Source: DATLFA01 sp035525225
GTDB lineage: Bacteria; Actinomycetota; Acidimicrobiia; Acidimicrobiales; WLNW01
Length of the DNA stretch: 64,000 bases
Direction of reading: 5' to 3'
Assembly: GCA_035525225.1 (NCBI GenBank)
Contig: DATLFA010000050.1
Coordinates: 1-64,000 of the forward strand
Position 1 is the first letter of the stretch. Each line of letters starts with the position of its first letter. Below the pieces are notes generated by a model. The model was not told the DNA's origin, did no database searches, and worked only from the letters and a program-made list of their open reading frames with translations. This document shows, piece by piece, positions 34,080 through 42,558 of the stretch. Made by a program: the position numbers and the translations under genes.

Positions 34080-34619
34080 ATGGCGATCGCCCCCGACGAC
34101 ATCACCCCCGACGATAAGGACTGGACGTGGGTGGTGCACGAGCGCTGCCCCGAGTGCGGGTACGACGCGACGACCATCACCCACGAGCAAGTGGCACCGG
34201 TGATCCTCGCGAACGCGGCGGCCTGGCAGCGCGTGCTGGCACACGACAGCGACGTGCGCCGTCGTCCCTCCGCGGACCGCTGGTCGCCGCTCGAATACGC
34301 CTGCCACATCCGCGATGTGTTGCGCATCTACGACTACCGCCTCGGACTGATCCTGAGCGAAGACGACCCCACCTATCCCAACTGGGACCAGAACGAGACG
34401 GCCCTCGCCGAACGCTACGACGAGCAAGATCTCACAGTCGTCGCGGGCGAGCTTCAGGCGGCGGCCGCTCAGATCGCGTCGCGCTTCGCCTCGGTCCGCG
34501 GCGACCAGAGGTCGCGCACCGGTAACCGCAGCGACGGCGCCCGCTTCACCGTCGACACCTTCGCACGGTATTTCGTCCACGACATCATCCACCACATCTA
34601 CGACGTCGGTGGCAAGTAG
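34080..34619 (+). CDS. DinB-like (DinB_2) four-helix protein
   Basis: A 179-residue protein resembling DinB/YfiT metal-binding four-helix bundles. The N-terminus has a CPECGYD pair of cysteines, then RRRPSADRWSPLEYACHIRDVLRIYDYRL and a C-terminal FVHDIIHHIYDVGG, providing the scattered His residues of this fold. In actinobacteria some relatives are mycothiol- or other thiol-dependent transferases. I cannot assign the reaction. The ATG at 34080 is chosen; 62 bp separate it from divergent hisI. Confidence 0.75.
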   Translation: MAIAPDDITPDDKDWTWVVHERCPECGYDATTITHEQVAPVILANAAAWQRVLAHDSDVRRRPSADRWSPLEYACHIRDVLRIYDYRLGLILSEDDPTYPNWDQNETALAERYDEQDLTVVAGELQAAAAQIASRFASVRGDQRSRTGNRSDGARFTVDTFARYFVHDIIHHIYDVGGK

Positions 34620-34647
34620 CTGGCGTTTCGAGCGTCGAGCGATCGAC

Positions 34648-35010
34648 CTACAAGTAGAGACCAGTGCCGCTGCCGACATCGAGACGCTTGGCCGCGACAG
34701 CGTGGATGTCGCGTTCGCGCAGGATCAAGAAGTCGTCGCCCCGCACCTCGACCTCGTAGCGATCTTCGGGTGAGAACAGCACCCGGTCGCCGACCTCCAT
34801 CGTGCGCACGTTCGGCCCGAGCGCCACGACCTCGGCCCATGTGAGCCGCTTGCCGAGTTGCGCCGTGGCGGGAATCAAGATGCCTCCACTCGAGCGCCGC
34901 TCGGCGTCACTCGCATCCATCTTGACGAGGATGCGATCGTTGAGCATCTTGATCGGCAGCTTTTCACCGTCGCGCCCGAACTCGCCCTTGCCCTCACTGG
35001 CTGTCGTCAC
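34648..35010 (-). CDS. GroES-like co-chaperonin paralogue
   Basis: A 120-residue Cpn10-fold protein. KMLNDRILVKMDASDAERRSSGGILIPATAQLG is the GroES core including the mobile loop (residues about 19-51, seen in pieces), then VGDRVLFSPEDRYEVEVRGDD and LILRERDIHAV. It has about 18 extra N-terminal residues and a C-terminal LDVGSGTGLYL tail not found in classical GroES (about 97 residues). No groEL is adjacent, so it is probably a second, specialised copy. The GTG start at 35010 is 25 bp from the divergent hydrolase. Confidence 0.82.
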   Translation of the reverse strand: MTTASEGKGEFGRDGEKLPIKMLNDRILVKMDASDAERRSSGGILIPATAQLGKRLTWAEVVALGPNVRTMEVGDRVLFSPEDRYEVEVRGDDFLILRERDIHAVAAKRLDVGSGTGLYL

Positions 35011-35035
35011 ACCGCCACGGTACTGTGCCCGACCG

Positions 35036-35683
35036 ATGTCTGACGACTCGCCCTCGGGGCGCCGCTTCACCATCTCATCGTCGGGCGGCGTCACGCTCGA
35101 CGCCGAGATGTGTTCGCCGCCGCAACCCCGCCTCACCGTCGTGGTGGCTCACCCGAGCCCGCAGTACGGCGGCGACATGCGCAACAACGTCGTGAGTGCG
35201 TTGTTCCGCAGTGGCCCCGACCTGGGCGTCGCGGTGCTGCGGTTCGACTTTCGCGGCGTGGGCGCCAGCACGGGCCACCACGATGGCGGTCCCGGCGAAC
35301 GCGACGATCTACGCGCCGCGCTCGACCATTGCGCCGCGGAATCAGCGTCGTCGCCGTTGGCCATCGCCGGCTACTCCTTCGGCGCGGAGGTGGCGCTCGC
35401 CGTCGACCACCCCCGGTCCCTCGGTTGGTTCCTCGTCTCGCCGGTCTTTCGCATGTTCCCGGCGGATCAGACGGTCGCGTCGACCGATCCTCGCCCCAAG
35501 CGCCTCGTCATCGCCGAACACGACCAGTACGCGCCACCCTTGGGCGCGCGCGAGTCGACGCGCGGCTGGGCTGCGACCACCATCGAAGTGGCCGCGATGA
35601 CCGATCACTTCTTCGGCGCCGGCACCCAGTCGGTGGTCGATGCATTTGGTCGATTCGTCGACGAGGTCATGGCCGCACCGTGA
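35036..35683 (+). CDS. Alpha/beta hydrolase, small serine hydrolase type
   Basis: A 215-residue alpha/beta hydrolase of the short dienelactone hydrolase/YpfH-like group. AHPSPQYGGDMRNNVV carries the HPxxxxGG motif, FDFRGVGASTG follows, the nucleophile elbow is AGYSFGAEVAL, the Asp lies near IAEHDQYAPP and the His in TDHFFGAG. The substrate is unknown. The ATG at 35036 is chosen. Its 3' end overlaps convergent hisF by 17 bp. Confidence 0.83.
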   Translation: MSDDSPSGRRFTISSSGGVTLDAEMCSPPQPRLTVVVAHPSPQYGGDMRNNVVSALFRSGPDLGVAVLRFDFRGVGASTGHHDGGPGERDDLRAALDHCAAESASSPLAIAGYSFGAEVALAVDHPRSLGWFLVSPVFRMFPADQTVASTDPRPKRLVIAEHDQYAPPLGARESTRGWAATTIEVAAMTDHFFGAGTQSVVDAFGRFVDEVMAAP

Positions 35684-36425
35684 TGCCCCGCGCCGCAAGG
35701 TGTTGTTTCGCTTCGTGCACCGTGTGTTCGCCGAAGTGGAAGATCGACGCCGCGAGCACCGCATCGGCCCTTCCTTCGAGCACGCCCTCGGCCAGGTGAT
35801 CGAGCGTCCCGACGCCGCCGCTGGCGATTACGGGAATGTTCACACGCTCGCTGATGGCGCGGGTCAACTCGACGTCGAAGCCATCGCGCGTGCCGTCGCG
35901 GTCCATCGACGTGAGGAGGACCTCGCCTGCGCCCAACGCCTCGGCCCGTGCCGCCCACTCGATCGCGTCGAGACCGGTGCCCGTGCGGCCGCCGTGCGTG
36001 AAAACCTCGAAGCCAATCTCGCGGCGCCGTGCATCGATGGCGACCACGACGCACTGCGCGCCGAACTCCGCGGCGATCTCGCGGATCAACTCGGGGCGCT
36101 GCACCGCGGCGGTGTTCACACTGACCTTGTCGGCACCGGCGCGCAGCATACGGCGCGCGTCTTCCACACCGCGGATGCCGCCACCCACGGTGAACGGGAT
36201 GAACACCTGCTCTGCGGTGCGGGTCACCACGTCGATCATCGTGTCGCGCGCATCGCTCGACGCGGTGATGTCGAGGAACACCAACTCGTCGGCGCCCTCC
36301 ACGTCATAGCGCGCTGCGAGCTCGACCGGATCGCCCGCGTCGCGCAGCCCGACGAAGTTGACGCCCTTGACGACGCGCCCGCCGTCGACGTCGAGGCACG
36401 GGATGACGCGCGCGACGAACATCAA
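35667..36425 (-). CDS. hisF: Imidazole glycerol phosphate synthase subunit HisF
   Basis: A 252-residue TIM-barrel cyclase subunit. It uses ammonia from HisH to make IGP and AICAR. VIPCLDVDGGRVVKGVNF with the catalytic Asp, PFTVGGGIR, DKVSVNTAAV, LLTSMDRDGTRDGFD with the second catalytic Asp and VIASGGVG are canonical. The start overlaps the hisA stop by four bases. It is the last gene of hisDC-B-H-A-F. Confidence 0.96.
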   Translation of the reverse strand: MMFVARVIPCLDVDGGRVVKGVNFVGLRDAGDPVELAARYDVEGADELVFLDITASSDARDTMIDVVTRTAEQVFIPFTVGGGIRGVEDARRMLRAGADKVSVNTAAVQRPELIREIAAEFGAQCVVVAIDARRREIGFEVFTHGGRTGTGLDAIEWAARAEALGAGEVLLTSMDRDGTRDGFDVELTRAISERVNIPVIASGGVGTLDHLAEGVLEGRADAVLAASIFHFGEHTVHEAKQHLAARGITVRP

Positions 36426-37156
36426 TATCTCCGCTCTGCAACGGCAGCGAGCGCATCGGTGACCGTGAATTTGCCGTCGTAGATCGCGCGACCGACGATG
36501 GCTCCGGACAAGGTGCGATCCCTATTGCGGACCGCGGCCAGCATCCGCAAGTGATCGAGCGTGCCGACACCCCCTGACGCAATGAGCGGAATCGCGGTCT
36601 CGTCGAGCAACGCCGACAGGCCCTCGACATCAGGGCCTTCGAGGGTGCCGTCGCGGGAGATCTGGGTGACGATGAGCGCGTCGACGCCGGCGTCGGCCAA
36701 CTCGGCGGCGACGTCGTGGAGATCGCGCCCCGAGCCTTCGGTCCAGCCGCGCACGGCAATCTCCCGGCCGCGGACATCGAGGCCCACCGCGACGCGATGA
36801 TCGACCGCCAATTCGCGTACGAGCGACGGTGTCTCGAGCGCCGCCGTGCCGATCACGACCCGGGCCACCCCGGCGTCGAACAGCGTGTGCGCCGCGTCGC
36901 GCGTCCGCACTCCTCCCCCGACTTGCAGCGGCACGTCGACCGCGGCGGCGATTCTTGCGATCACTGCGCGATTCGATCCTTCGCCGGTACGAGCACCGTC
37001 GAGATCGACGACATGGATCCACGGCGCGCCGGCCGCGGCAAACGTGCGCGCTTGCGCGACAGGGTCGTCGCCGTACACGGTCTCCTTGGCGTAGTCGCCT
37101 TGGTAGAGCCGCACGCATTTGCCGTCGCGCAGGTCGATCGCCGGATACAGCTGCAT
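36422..37156 (-). CDS. hisA: ProFAR isomerase (phosphoribosylformimino-AICAR-P isomerase)
   Basis: A 244-residue TIM barrel doing the Amadori isomerisation of ProFAR. LYPAIDLRDGKCVRLYQGD with the catalytic Asp, LQVGGGVRT, VIGTAALE, ALIVTQISRDGTLEGPD with the second Asp and IASGGVG are present. In most actinobacteria this locus encodes bifunctional PriA, but a separate trpF is found here at 27616-28272, so single function is the economical reading. The ATG shares one base with the hisH stop. Confidence 0.94.
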   Translation of the reverse strand: MQLYPAIDLRDGKCVRLYQGDYAKETVYGDDPVAQARTFAAAGAPWIHVVDLDGARTGEGSNRAVIARIAAAVDVPLQVGGGVRTRDAAHTLFDAGVARVVIGTAALETPSLVRELAVDHRVAVGLDVRGREIAVRGWTEGSGRDLHDVAAELADAGVDALIVTQISRDGTLEGPDVEGLSALLDETAIPLIASGGVGTLDHLRMLAAVRNRDRTLSGAIVGRAIYDGKFTVTDALAAVAERRY

Positions 37157-37803
37157 CAGCTACTCGCCGCCGCAACATGGTCACGGGCGCGCTGCGCGAT
37201 GGTCACGAAGTTGCGCAGCAGATGCAGCCCGTCGCGGCCTGACTTCTCGGGATGGAACTGTGTGGCCCACACGTTGAGACGCCCCACTGCCGCGACGACC
37301 GGGCCGCCGTAGTCGCACGTGGCGATGGCGTGGGACATGTCGTCGGTGGCGTACGAGTGGACGAAGTACATCCACGCGTTGCGCGTGAGGCCCTCGAGCA
37401 ACGGGTCGAGCGCCCGTCGTGCGATGAGCCGGTTCCATTGCATCTGTGGGCGCTTGACGTCGCCTGCCAGCAGGCGCACGCGGCCGGGCAACAAGGCCAG
37501 CCCCGGCACATCAGGTGATTCGTCACTGCCTTCGTAGAGCATCTGCATACCGACGCAGATGCCGAGGAACGGTCGCCCCGACGCCGCGGCGCTGACCGCC
37601 ACGTCGTCGAGGCGCGACGACCGCAACGCTTGCATGCAGGCGCCGAAGGCCCCGACGCCGGGCAAGACCACCGCGTCGGCGTCGTCGACGAAGCCGCGGT
37701 CGGTTGTGAGCCGCGCATCGGCGCCGACTTTCTCGAGAGCCTTTTGTGCGGAGCGGAGGTTGCCGATGCCGTAGTCGAGCACCGCAATGCGAACCGCGGT
37801 CAC
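37156..37803 (-). CDS. hisH: Imidazole glycerol phosphate synthase subunit HisH
   Basis: A 215-residue class I glutamine amidotransferase supplying ammonia to HisF. IAVLDYGIGNLRS opens the protein, the nucleophile is C83 in GICVGMQMLYE, and the catalytic His and Glu are in ATQFHPEKSG. The GTG start at 37803 overlaps the hisB stop by four bases. The adjacent order hisB-hisH-hisA-hisF is the common actinobacterial one. Confidence 0.95.
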   Translation of the reverse strand: MTAVRIAVLDYGIGNLRSAQKALEKVGADARLTTDRGFVDDADAVVLPGVGAFGACMQALRSSRLDDVAVSAAASGRPFLGICVGMQMLYEGSDESPDVPGLALLPGRVRLLAGDVKRPQMQWNRLIARRALDPLLEGLTRNAWMYFVHSYATDDMSHAIATCDYGGPVVAAVGRLNVWATQFHPEKSGRDGLHLLRNFVTIAQRARDHVAAASS

Positions 37804-38390
37804 AAGGTACCCTTCGTCGACGGCACATCGGTCCCCTCGATGCGCACCGCGTCGTACAACGCACGTGCGACCGCCTTGAAGGACGCCTCGATGATGTGAT
37901 GCGTGTTCTTGCCGCGCACGCACACGATGTGCAGCGTGCACATCGACGCCATGGTGAACCCGCGGAAGAACTCTTCGCACAGCTGCGGGTCGAACGGCGG
38001 GTCGCCGAGGATCTTCTCGCCGGGGAACGTCACGTCGTAGTGCAGGTACGGCCGGCCCGACAGATCGAGCGCGACCTCGATCAGCGCCTCGTCGAGCGGC
38101 ACCGCCACCGACGCGAAACGGCGCACACCCGCCTTGTCGCCGAGCGCCTCGCGTACCAGTTCGCCGAACAGGATGCCGGTGTCCTCGACGGTGTGGTGGG
38201 CGTCGATCTCGAGATCCCCCTTGGCGTAGATCGAAAGATCGAACTTCGCGTGCTTGCCCAACTGCGCCAGCATGTGATCGAAGAACGGCAGGCCGGTCGA
38301 TGCATTGCTGCGGCCTGCCCCGTCGACGTCGAGATCGATGGTGATCTCGGTCTCCTTGGTCGAGCGCATACGCGACGCCTTGCGAGTCAT
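37800..38390 (-). CDS. hisB: Imidazoleglycerol-phosphate dehydratase
   Basis: A 196-residue manganese enzyme making imidazole acetol phosphate. The duplicated metal motifs are DAHHTVEDTGI and NTHHIIEASFKA, with LPFFDHMLAQLGKHA and the N-terminal TKETEITIDLDVDG. It lacks the phosphatase domain of enterobacterial HisB, so histidinol-phosphate phosphatase must be encoded elsewhere. The ATG at 38390 overlaps the end of the hisDC fusion by four bases. Confidence 0.96.
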   Translation of the reverse strand: MTRKASRMRSTKETEITIDLDVDGAGRSNASTGLPFFDHMLAQLGKHAKFDLSIYAKGDLEIDAHHTVEDTGILFGELVREALGDKAGVRRFASVAVPLDEALIEVALDLSGRPYLHYDVTFPGEKILGDPPFDPQLCEEFFRGFTMASMCTLHIVCVRGKNTHHIIEASFKAVARALYDAVRIEGTDVPSTKGTL

Positions 38391-40765
38391 GTGAGGATCT
38401 CCTTCAACGCCGCGAGGAACCGATCGTCTTCTTGCCGGTTGCCGATCGTGACCCGCAGACAGCCGTCGAGGCGGGGCCACGAGGAGCAATTGCGCACGAG
38501 CACCGAGTGTTCTAGCAGCGCGTTCCACACCGCGGCACCGTCTTTGCCGGTCGGTCGGAACAAGATGAAGTTGGCCCCCGAAGGCCACACCTCGACGGGC
38601 AAGTCGCGAAGGGCCGTCTCGAGGCGGCCCCGCTCTTCGACGAGCGACGCGACACGGGCTTGCATCTGCGCGTCGAAGCGCAACGCCAATGTGCCGGCGA
38701 TCTGCTTGACCACGTCGAGGTGATAGGGCAACGCGACCTTGTCGAGTTCGTCGATCACCCACGTCGGGCCGATGAGGTACCCGAGACGCGCCGCCGCCAT
38801 CGACCACGTCTTGGAGAACGTACGGGTGACGACCAGTGGCACATCGTCGGCGACCATGCTCACTGCTGACGTCGGCGCGAACTGTCCGTAGGCCTCGTCG
38901 ACGATGACCAGGCCGCCGTAGGGCGCGACCAGATCGAGCACCGTTTGCACGACCTCGGGCGGATCGACCATGGCCGTGGGGTTGTTGGGTGAACACAGGA
39001 ACACGATCTCGGGGCGGTGGGTGCCGACCACCCGCCGCACCTCGTCGAGATCGAGCGCGAAGTCGTGGCCCCGTTCGCCTTCGACCACCTCGGTGCCGGC
39101 GAGGCGGGCGATGTGGCTGTGCAAGGCGTAGGTCGGCTCGAACACCGCGGCGCGCCGGCCCGGCCCTCCGTAGGCGAGCAACATGTTGAGCAGCACTTCG
39201 TTGGAGCCGTTGGCCGCGAATATCTGCTCGGCGGCGACGCCGTAGTGCTTGGCCAGCGCTCCCCGCAGTTCGCGCGCGGCGCGGTCCGGATAGCGATGCC
39301 ATTCGACGCGGGTGATCTCGTCGGCGAGCAACGCGGTGAACTCGGCCGGCGGCGGCTCGGGTGATTCGTTCGTGTTGAGACGCACGTCCACCGCGATCTG
39401 CGGCGAGTGGTAGCCCTCCATCAATGCGATGTCGGGCCGCACTTCGGGGCGTGGTGGCGCGGTCGCTTCGCCGGCACCGCGAGCGAGGCGCAGGCGGATG
39501 GATTGCGCGTGCGCATCGAGGCCCTCCGCATCGGCGAGCGCGATCACATGGGGGGCGAGCGCGGAGAACGACGCCTGATCGAAGGTGATCGCGTGCATCT
39601 CTTTTTGGAAGTCGCGCAACGACAACACGCTCGAGAAGCGCGCGGTCGAGTTGGTGGGCAATACGTGCGAAGGGCCGGCGGCGTAGTCGCCCATCGCCGC
39701 CGGTGACCACGGGCCACAGAAGATCGCGCCCGCGTGGCGTACCAGTGGCAGCAACGAGACCGGATCGGCGCACATCAACTGGAGGTGCTCGGGCGCGACC
39801 GCGTTGGCGACCTCGACGGCACGCTCGAGCGACTCGACGAGCACGAGATAGCCGCCCTCGCGCAAAGTGGCCTCGATATCGGCCCGCCTCGGCGCTGCCG
39901 CGACGGCCCGGGCGATGGCGGCATCGATGGCGTCGGCCGCCGCGTCACTCGTGGTGATGAGCCACGCCAATCCGTGCGGGCCGTGCTCGGCTTGCACGAC
40001 CACGTCGATGGCCGCGAGGTCGGGGTCGGTCGACTCGTCCGCGATGACGACCACCTCGCTCGGGCCGGCGAACGCGGAAGGCACACCGACGACGCCGGCG
40101 ACCTCGCGTTTGGCGAGCGCGACATACACGTTGCCGGGGCCCACGATGACGTCGACGGGCGCAATGGCGTCGGTGCCGTAGGCCATCGCCGCGATCGCCT
40201 GCGCGCCGCCGACGGCGTAGACCTCGTCGACACCAGCGATGGAAGCAGCCGCGAGTGTTGCCGTCGGAACCGACCCGTCGGCTACCGGGGGTACGCACAA
40301 CACGATCTCGGCGACACCCGCGACCCGCGCCGGCACCGCGGTCATCAACACCGTCGAGGGGTAGATGGCGCGCCCGCCGGGCACATAGCAACCGGCACGG
40401 CCGACGGCGGTCATCCACCCGTCGATCGTGAGGCCACTCTTGCGAAAGTGACGCGGGCCGTCGCGCTGGGTCTCGTGATAACGCCGGATGTTGTCGTGGG
40501 CCGCGACGAGCGCGTTGCGCAGCCCGTCGTCGATGGCGCCGAGCGCCGCCGCGATCGCCGCCGGGTCGACACGCGCCGTAGGCAGGTCGCAGCCATCGAA
40601 GCGCAACGTGAGCTGGCGCAGCGCGGCGTCGCCCTTGGCCCGGACGGCGTCGATGATCTCTCGAACGGCGGCGACCGGACCGTCACCGTCGACCACGGGA
40701 CGGGGCAATATCCGGCGCAGGTCGCCGGATACGCCACGGAGATCGAGCCGGTGCAACACGGCCAC
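38387..40765 (-). CDS. hisDC: HisD-HisC fusion: histidinol dehydrogenase and histidinol-phosphate aminotransferase
   Basis: A single 792-residue open frame. Residues 1-430 are HisD, which oxidises histidinol to histidine. Q258, H261, D360 and H419 sit at the zinc-ligand positions known from E. coli HisD, and APEHLQL (E326, H327) is the catalytic pair. Residues about 440-792 are HisC, a PLP aminotransferase: NTNESPEPPP, PNNPTAMV, VDEAYGQF, the predicted PLP lysine K652 in TFSKTWSMA and RVTIGNRQED. A linker of about 15 residues (ARGAGEATAPPRP) joins them. Both halves look complete, so one protein would catalyse two non-consecutive steps. hisD and hisC are commonly neighbours; fusion is unusual. 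It heads the his operon. Confidence 0.93.
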   Translation of the reverse strand: MAVLHRLDLRGVSGDLRRILPRPVVDGDGPVAAVREIIDAVRAKGDAALRQLTLRFDGCDLPTARVDPAAIAAALGAIDDGLRNALVAAHDNIRRYHETQRDGPRHFRKSGLTIDGWMTAVGRAGCYVPGGRAIYPSTVLMTAVPARVAGVAEIVLCVPPVADGSVPTATLAAASIAGVDEVYAVGGAQAIAAMAYGTDAIAPVDVIVGPGNVYVALAKREVAGVVGVPSAFAGPSEVVVIADESTDPDLAAIDVVVQAEHGPHGLAWLITTSDAAADAIDAAIARAVAAAPRRADIEATLREGGYLVLVESLERAVEVANAVAPEHLQLMCADPVSLLPLVRHAGAIFCGPWSPAAMGDYAAGPSHVLPTNSTARFSSVLSLRDFQKEMHAITFDQASFSALAPHVIALADAEGLDAHAQSIRLRLARGAGEATAPPRPEVRPDIALMEGYHSPQIAVDVRLNTNESPEPPPAEFTALLADEITRVEWHRYPDRAARELRGALAKHYGVAAEQIFAANGSNEVLLNMLLAYGGPGRRAAVFEPTYALHSHIARLAGTEVVEGERGHDFALDLDEVRRVVGTHRPEIVFLCSPNNPTAMVDPPEVVQTVLDLVAPYGGLVIVDEAYGQFAPTSAVSMVADDVPLVVTRTFSKTWSMAAARLGYLIGPTWVIDELDKVALPYHLDVVKQIAGTLALRFDAQMQARVASLVEERGRLETALRDLPVEVWPSGANFILFRPTGKDGAAVWNALLEHSVLVRNCSSWPRLDGCLRVTIGNRQEDDRFLAALKEILT

Positions 40766-40815
40766 TCACCGTATCGGCCCCGGTGCGGCGAACGTGCATC
40801 AATTGCCGGGCGAAG

Positions 40816-40864
40816 CGGCGGAGCGGGGAGCCCGCGCCCGAGCGGCGCCCGGCGGAGCGGGGAG
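40816..40864. repeat. Two copies of a 15-bp direct repeat
   Basis: CGGCGGAGCGGGGAG occurs at 40816-40830 and 40850-40864, 34 bp apart, in the gap between divergent hisDC and the small 67-residue gene. It may be a regulatory or chance low-complexity repeat. Confidence 0.5.
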
Positions 40865-40878
40865 ATAGAACTGTCCCC

Positions 40879-41082
40879 ATGGAATCCGTCGGATCGAGCG
40901 ACCTGGCCGAACTCTCGTCGATCGCGACGACCCTCGACGACATCCTTCGTCGCATCGACGACATCTCGCGTCGCTACGAGGGCACCCCGCGCGAGGACTT
41001 CGCCGTGCGACTGCGCGACGTCGAGCGGGCGCTCGGCTCGGCGGGGCGCCGGCTCGAAGCGCTGCTGCGGGCACCGCGCTGA
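40879..41082 (+). CDS. Small hypothetical helical protein
   Basis: A 67-residue, strongly helical and charged protein (TLDDILRRIDDISRRYEG; VRLRDVERALGSAGRRLEALL) with heptad-like spacing that suggests a short coiled coil. The ATG at 40879 is used. The 3' half overlaps the opposing end of nth by 109 bp, so one of the two C-termini is probably not conserved. The regular amphipathic pattern here favours this gene being real. Function unknown. Confidence 0.5.
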   Translation: MESVGSSDLAELSSIATTLDDILRRIDDISRRYEGTPREDFAVRLRDVERALGSAGRRLEALLRAPR

Positions 41083-41750
41083 CCGTCGCTCGGCCCCACC
41101 GGCGGCTCGCCCGAGCCGGCCGACGGGCAGAAGTCGGCCAGTACACACGCGCCACAATTGGGCTTGCGGGCGAAGCACGTGCGCCGTCCGTGCAGGATCA
41201 GGCGCAGGCTGAACTCACCCCGCTCGGGCGGCGGGATCATCGCATTCAACACGTATTCGACCTTGACCGGATCGGTCTCGGTGGTGATGCCGAGGCGCCG
41301 CGTCAGGCGCAACACGTGGGTGTCGACGGGGAGGCCGGGCAAGCCGAGTGCCACCGATCGCACCACGTTGGCGGTCTTGCGCCCGACGCCCGGGATCGTG
41401 ACCAGGTCTCCCATCGCGCCCGGCACCTCGCCGTCGAACGCCTCGACGAGTCGCTGCGCCATGCCGACCAGGCTGCGAGCCTTGTTCGAATAGAACCCCG
41501 TCGAACGGATGATCTCCTCGACATCGGTCAGCGACGCGCCGGCCAGGGCCTCGGGCGTGGGGTAACGCGCGAACAATTGTGGTGTGACCATGTTGACGCG
41601 GGCATCGGTGCATTGCGCGGAGAGAATCGTCGCCGCCAACAGTTGGAACGGGCTGTTGTGGTCCAGTTCGCAGCGCGCAACGGGGAACTCGTCGGTGAGC
41701 CTGCGATGCGTTTCTCTCGCTCGACCTGACGGAGTACGGGGCCTGACCAC
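40974..41750 (-). CDS. nth: Endonuclease III
   Basis: A 258-residue DNA glycosylase/AP lyase for oxidised pyrimidines. ILSAQCTDARVN, the helix-hairpin-helix with catalytic Lys (VTIPGVGRKTANV), PVDTHVLRL with the Asp, and the 4Fe-4S loop C-x6-C-x2-C-x5-C (CFARKPNCGACVLADFC) are all present. The Ser/Arg-rich tail after the cluster, about 45 residues, is antisense to the small helical gene and looks like read-through. The start GTG at 41750 is preferred; a GTG at 41774 is possible. Confidence 0.93.
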   Translation of the reverse strand: MVRPRTPSGRARETHRRLTDEFPVARCELDHNSPFQLLAATILSAQCTDARVNMVTPQLFARYPTPEALAGASLTDVEEIIRSTGFYSNKARSLVGMAQRLVEAFDGEVPGAMGDLVTIPGVGRKTANVVRSVALGLPGLPVDTHVLRLTRRLGITTETDPVKVEYVLNAMIPPPERGEFSLRLILHGRRTCFARKPNCGACVLADFCPSAGSGEPPVGPSDGQRGARSSASSRRPAEPSARSTSRSRTAKSSRGVPS

Positions 41751-41853
41751 GACGGGCGACGCTATCCCCCTCACAGTGCAACGGGCGCCACGCTGTCGGC
41801 ATCGGGGCTTGCAAACGGCAGAATCACGGTCGGAAGCCATAGCCTTCCGATCG

Positions 41854-42558
41854 ATGGCACCGACCCTCGCGCGCCGAACCGACAAGGACTGGATCATCGC
41901 CCCCGACGGCGGCCTCCCGCCTCGCGGCAGCAGGGCGGAATGGTTGCGCGACGCGGCCGGTCAGATCGCCCGCGAAGGCGGCGGCCGTGCCGAATTGTGG
42001 ATCCCCGAGTCCGACGAGGCTGACGACGACGAACCGCTGGCCGCTGGTTTCACGCGCTGGCGCGAGCTGTGGCAGATGCGCTGCCCGTTGCCGGCGGCAC
42101 CATCCACGTTGTGGGTGCGCGCGTTCACCGACGCCGACGCCGACGAGTTCCTCGCCGTCAACAACCGCGCCTTCGCGTGGCACCCCGAGCAGGGCAACAT
42201 GACACGCGAGGGCCTCGCGGCTCGAATTGCCGAGCCGTGGTTCGACCCGCGCGGATTCCTGCTGCACATCCGGGAGCAACGGCTCGCCGGGTTCTGCTGG
42301 ACCAAGGTGCACGAGGCCAACGCCACCGACCCGTCGATGGGCGAGATCTACGCCGTCGCCGTCGACCCCGACTTTCATGGCCAACGCATCGGCGTCCCTC
42401 TGACGTTGGCCGGGCTGCAGCGGCTCGCGGCGCGGGGGCCGCGCACCGGCATGCTGTACGTCGAGCACGACAACCACGCGGCGGTCGCGACCTATCGCCG
42501 CATCGGCTTCGACGTGCATCACGCCGACCGCGCATACGAACTCGTCGTGGCACCGTGA
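41854..42558 (+). CDS. mshD: Mycothiol synthase, short form
   Basis: A 234-residue GNAT protein. MshD acetylates Cys-GlcN-Ins to finish mycothiol, the main actinobacterial thiol. The C-terminal domain is very MshD-like: VNNRAFAWHPEQGNMT, EPWFDPRGFLLHI, GFCWTKVHE, GEIYAVAVDPDFHGQRIG and LYVEHDNHAAVATYRRIGF. Typical MshD is about 300 residues with two GNAT domains; here only about 85 residues precede the active one, so the first domain is reduced. The start codon at 41854 lacks a good ribosome binding site. The stop overlaps the rlmN start. Confidence 0.87.
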   Translation: MAPTLARRTDKDWIIAPDGGLPPRGSRAEWLRDAAGQIAREGGGRAELWIPESDEADDDEPLAAGFTRWRELWQMRCPLPAAPSTLWVRAFTDADADEFLAVNNRAFAWHPEQGNMTREGLAARIAEPWFDPRGFLLHIREQRLAGFCWTKVHEANATDPSMGEIYAVAVDPDFHGQRIGVPLTLAGLQRLAARGPRTGMLYVEHDNHAAVATYRRIGFDVHHADRAYELVVAP

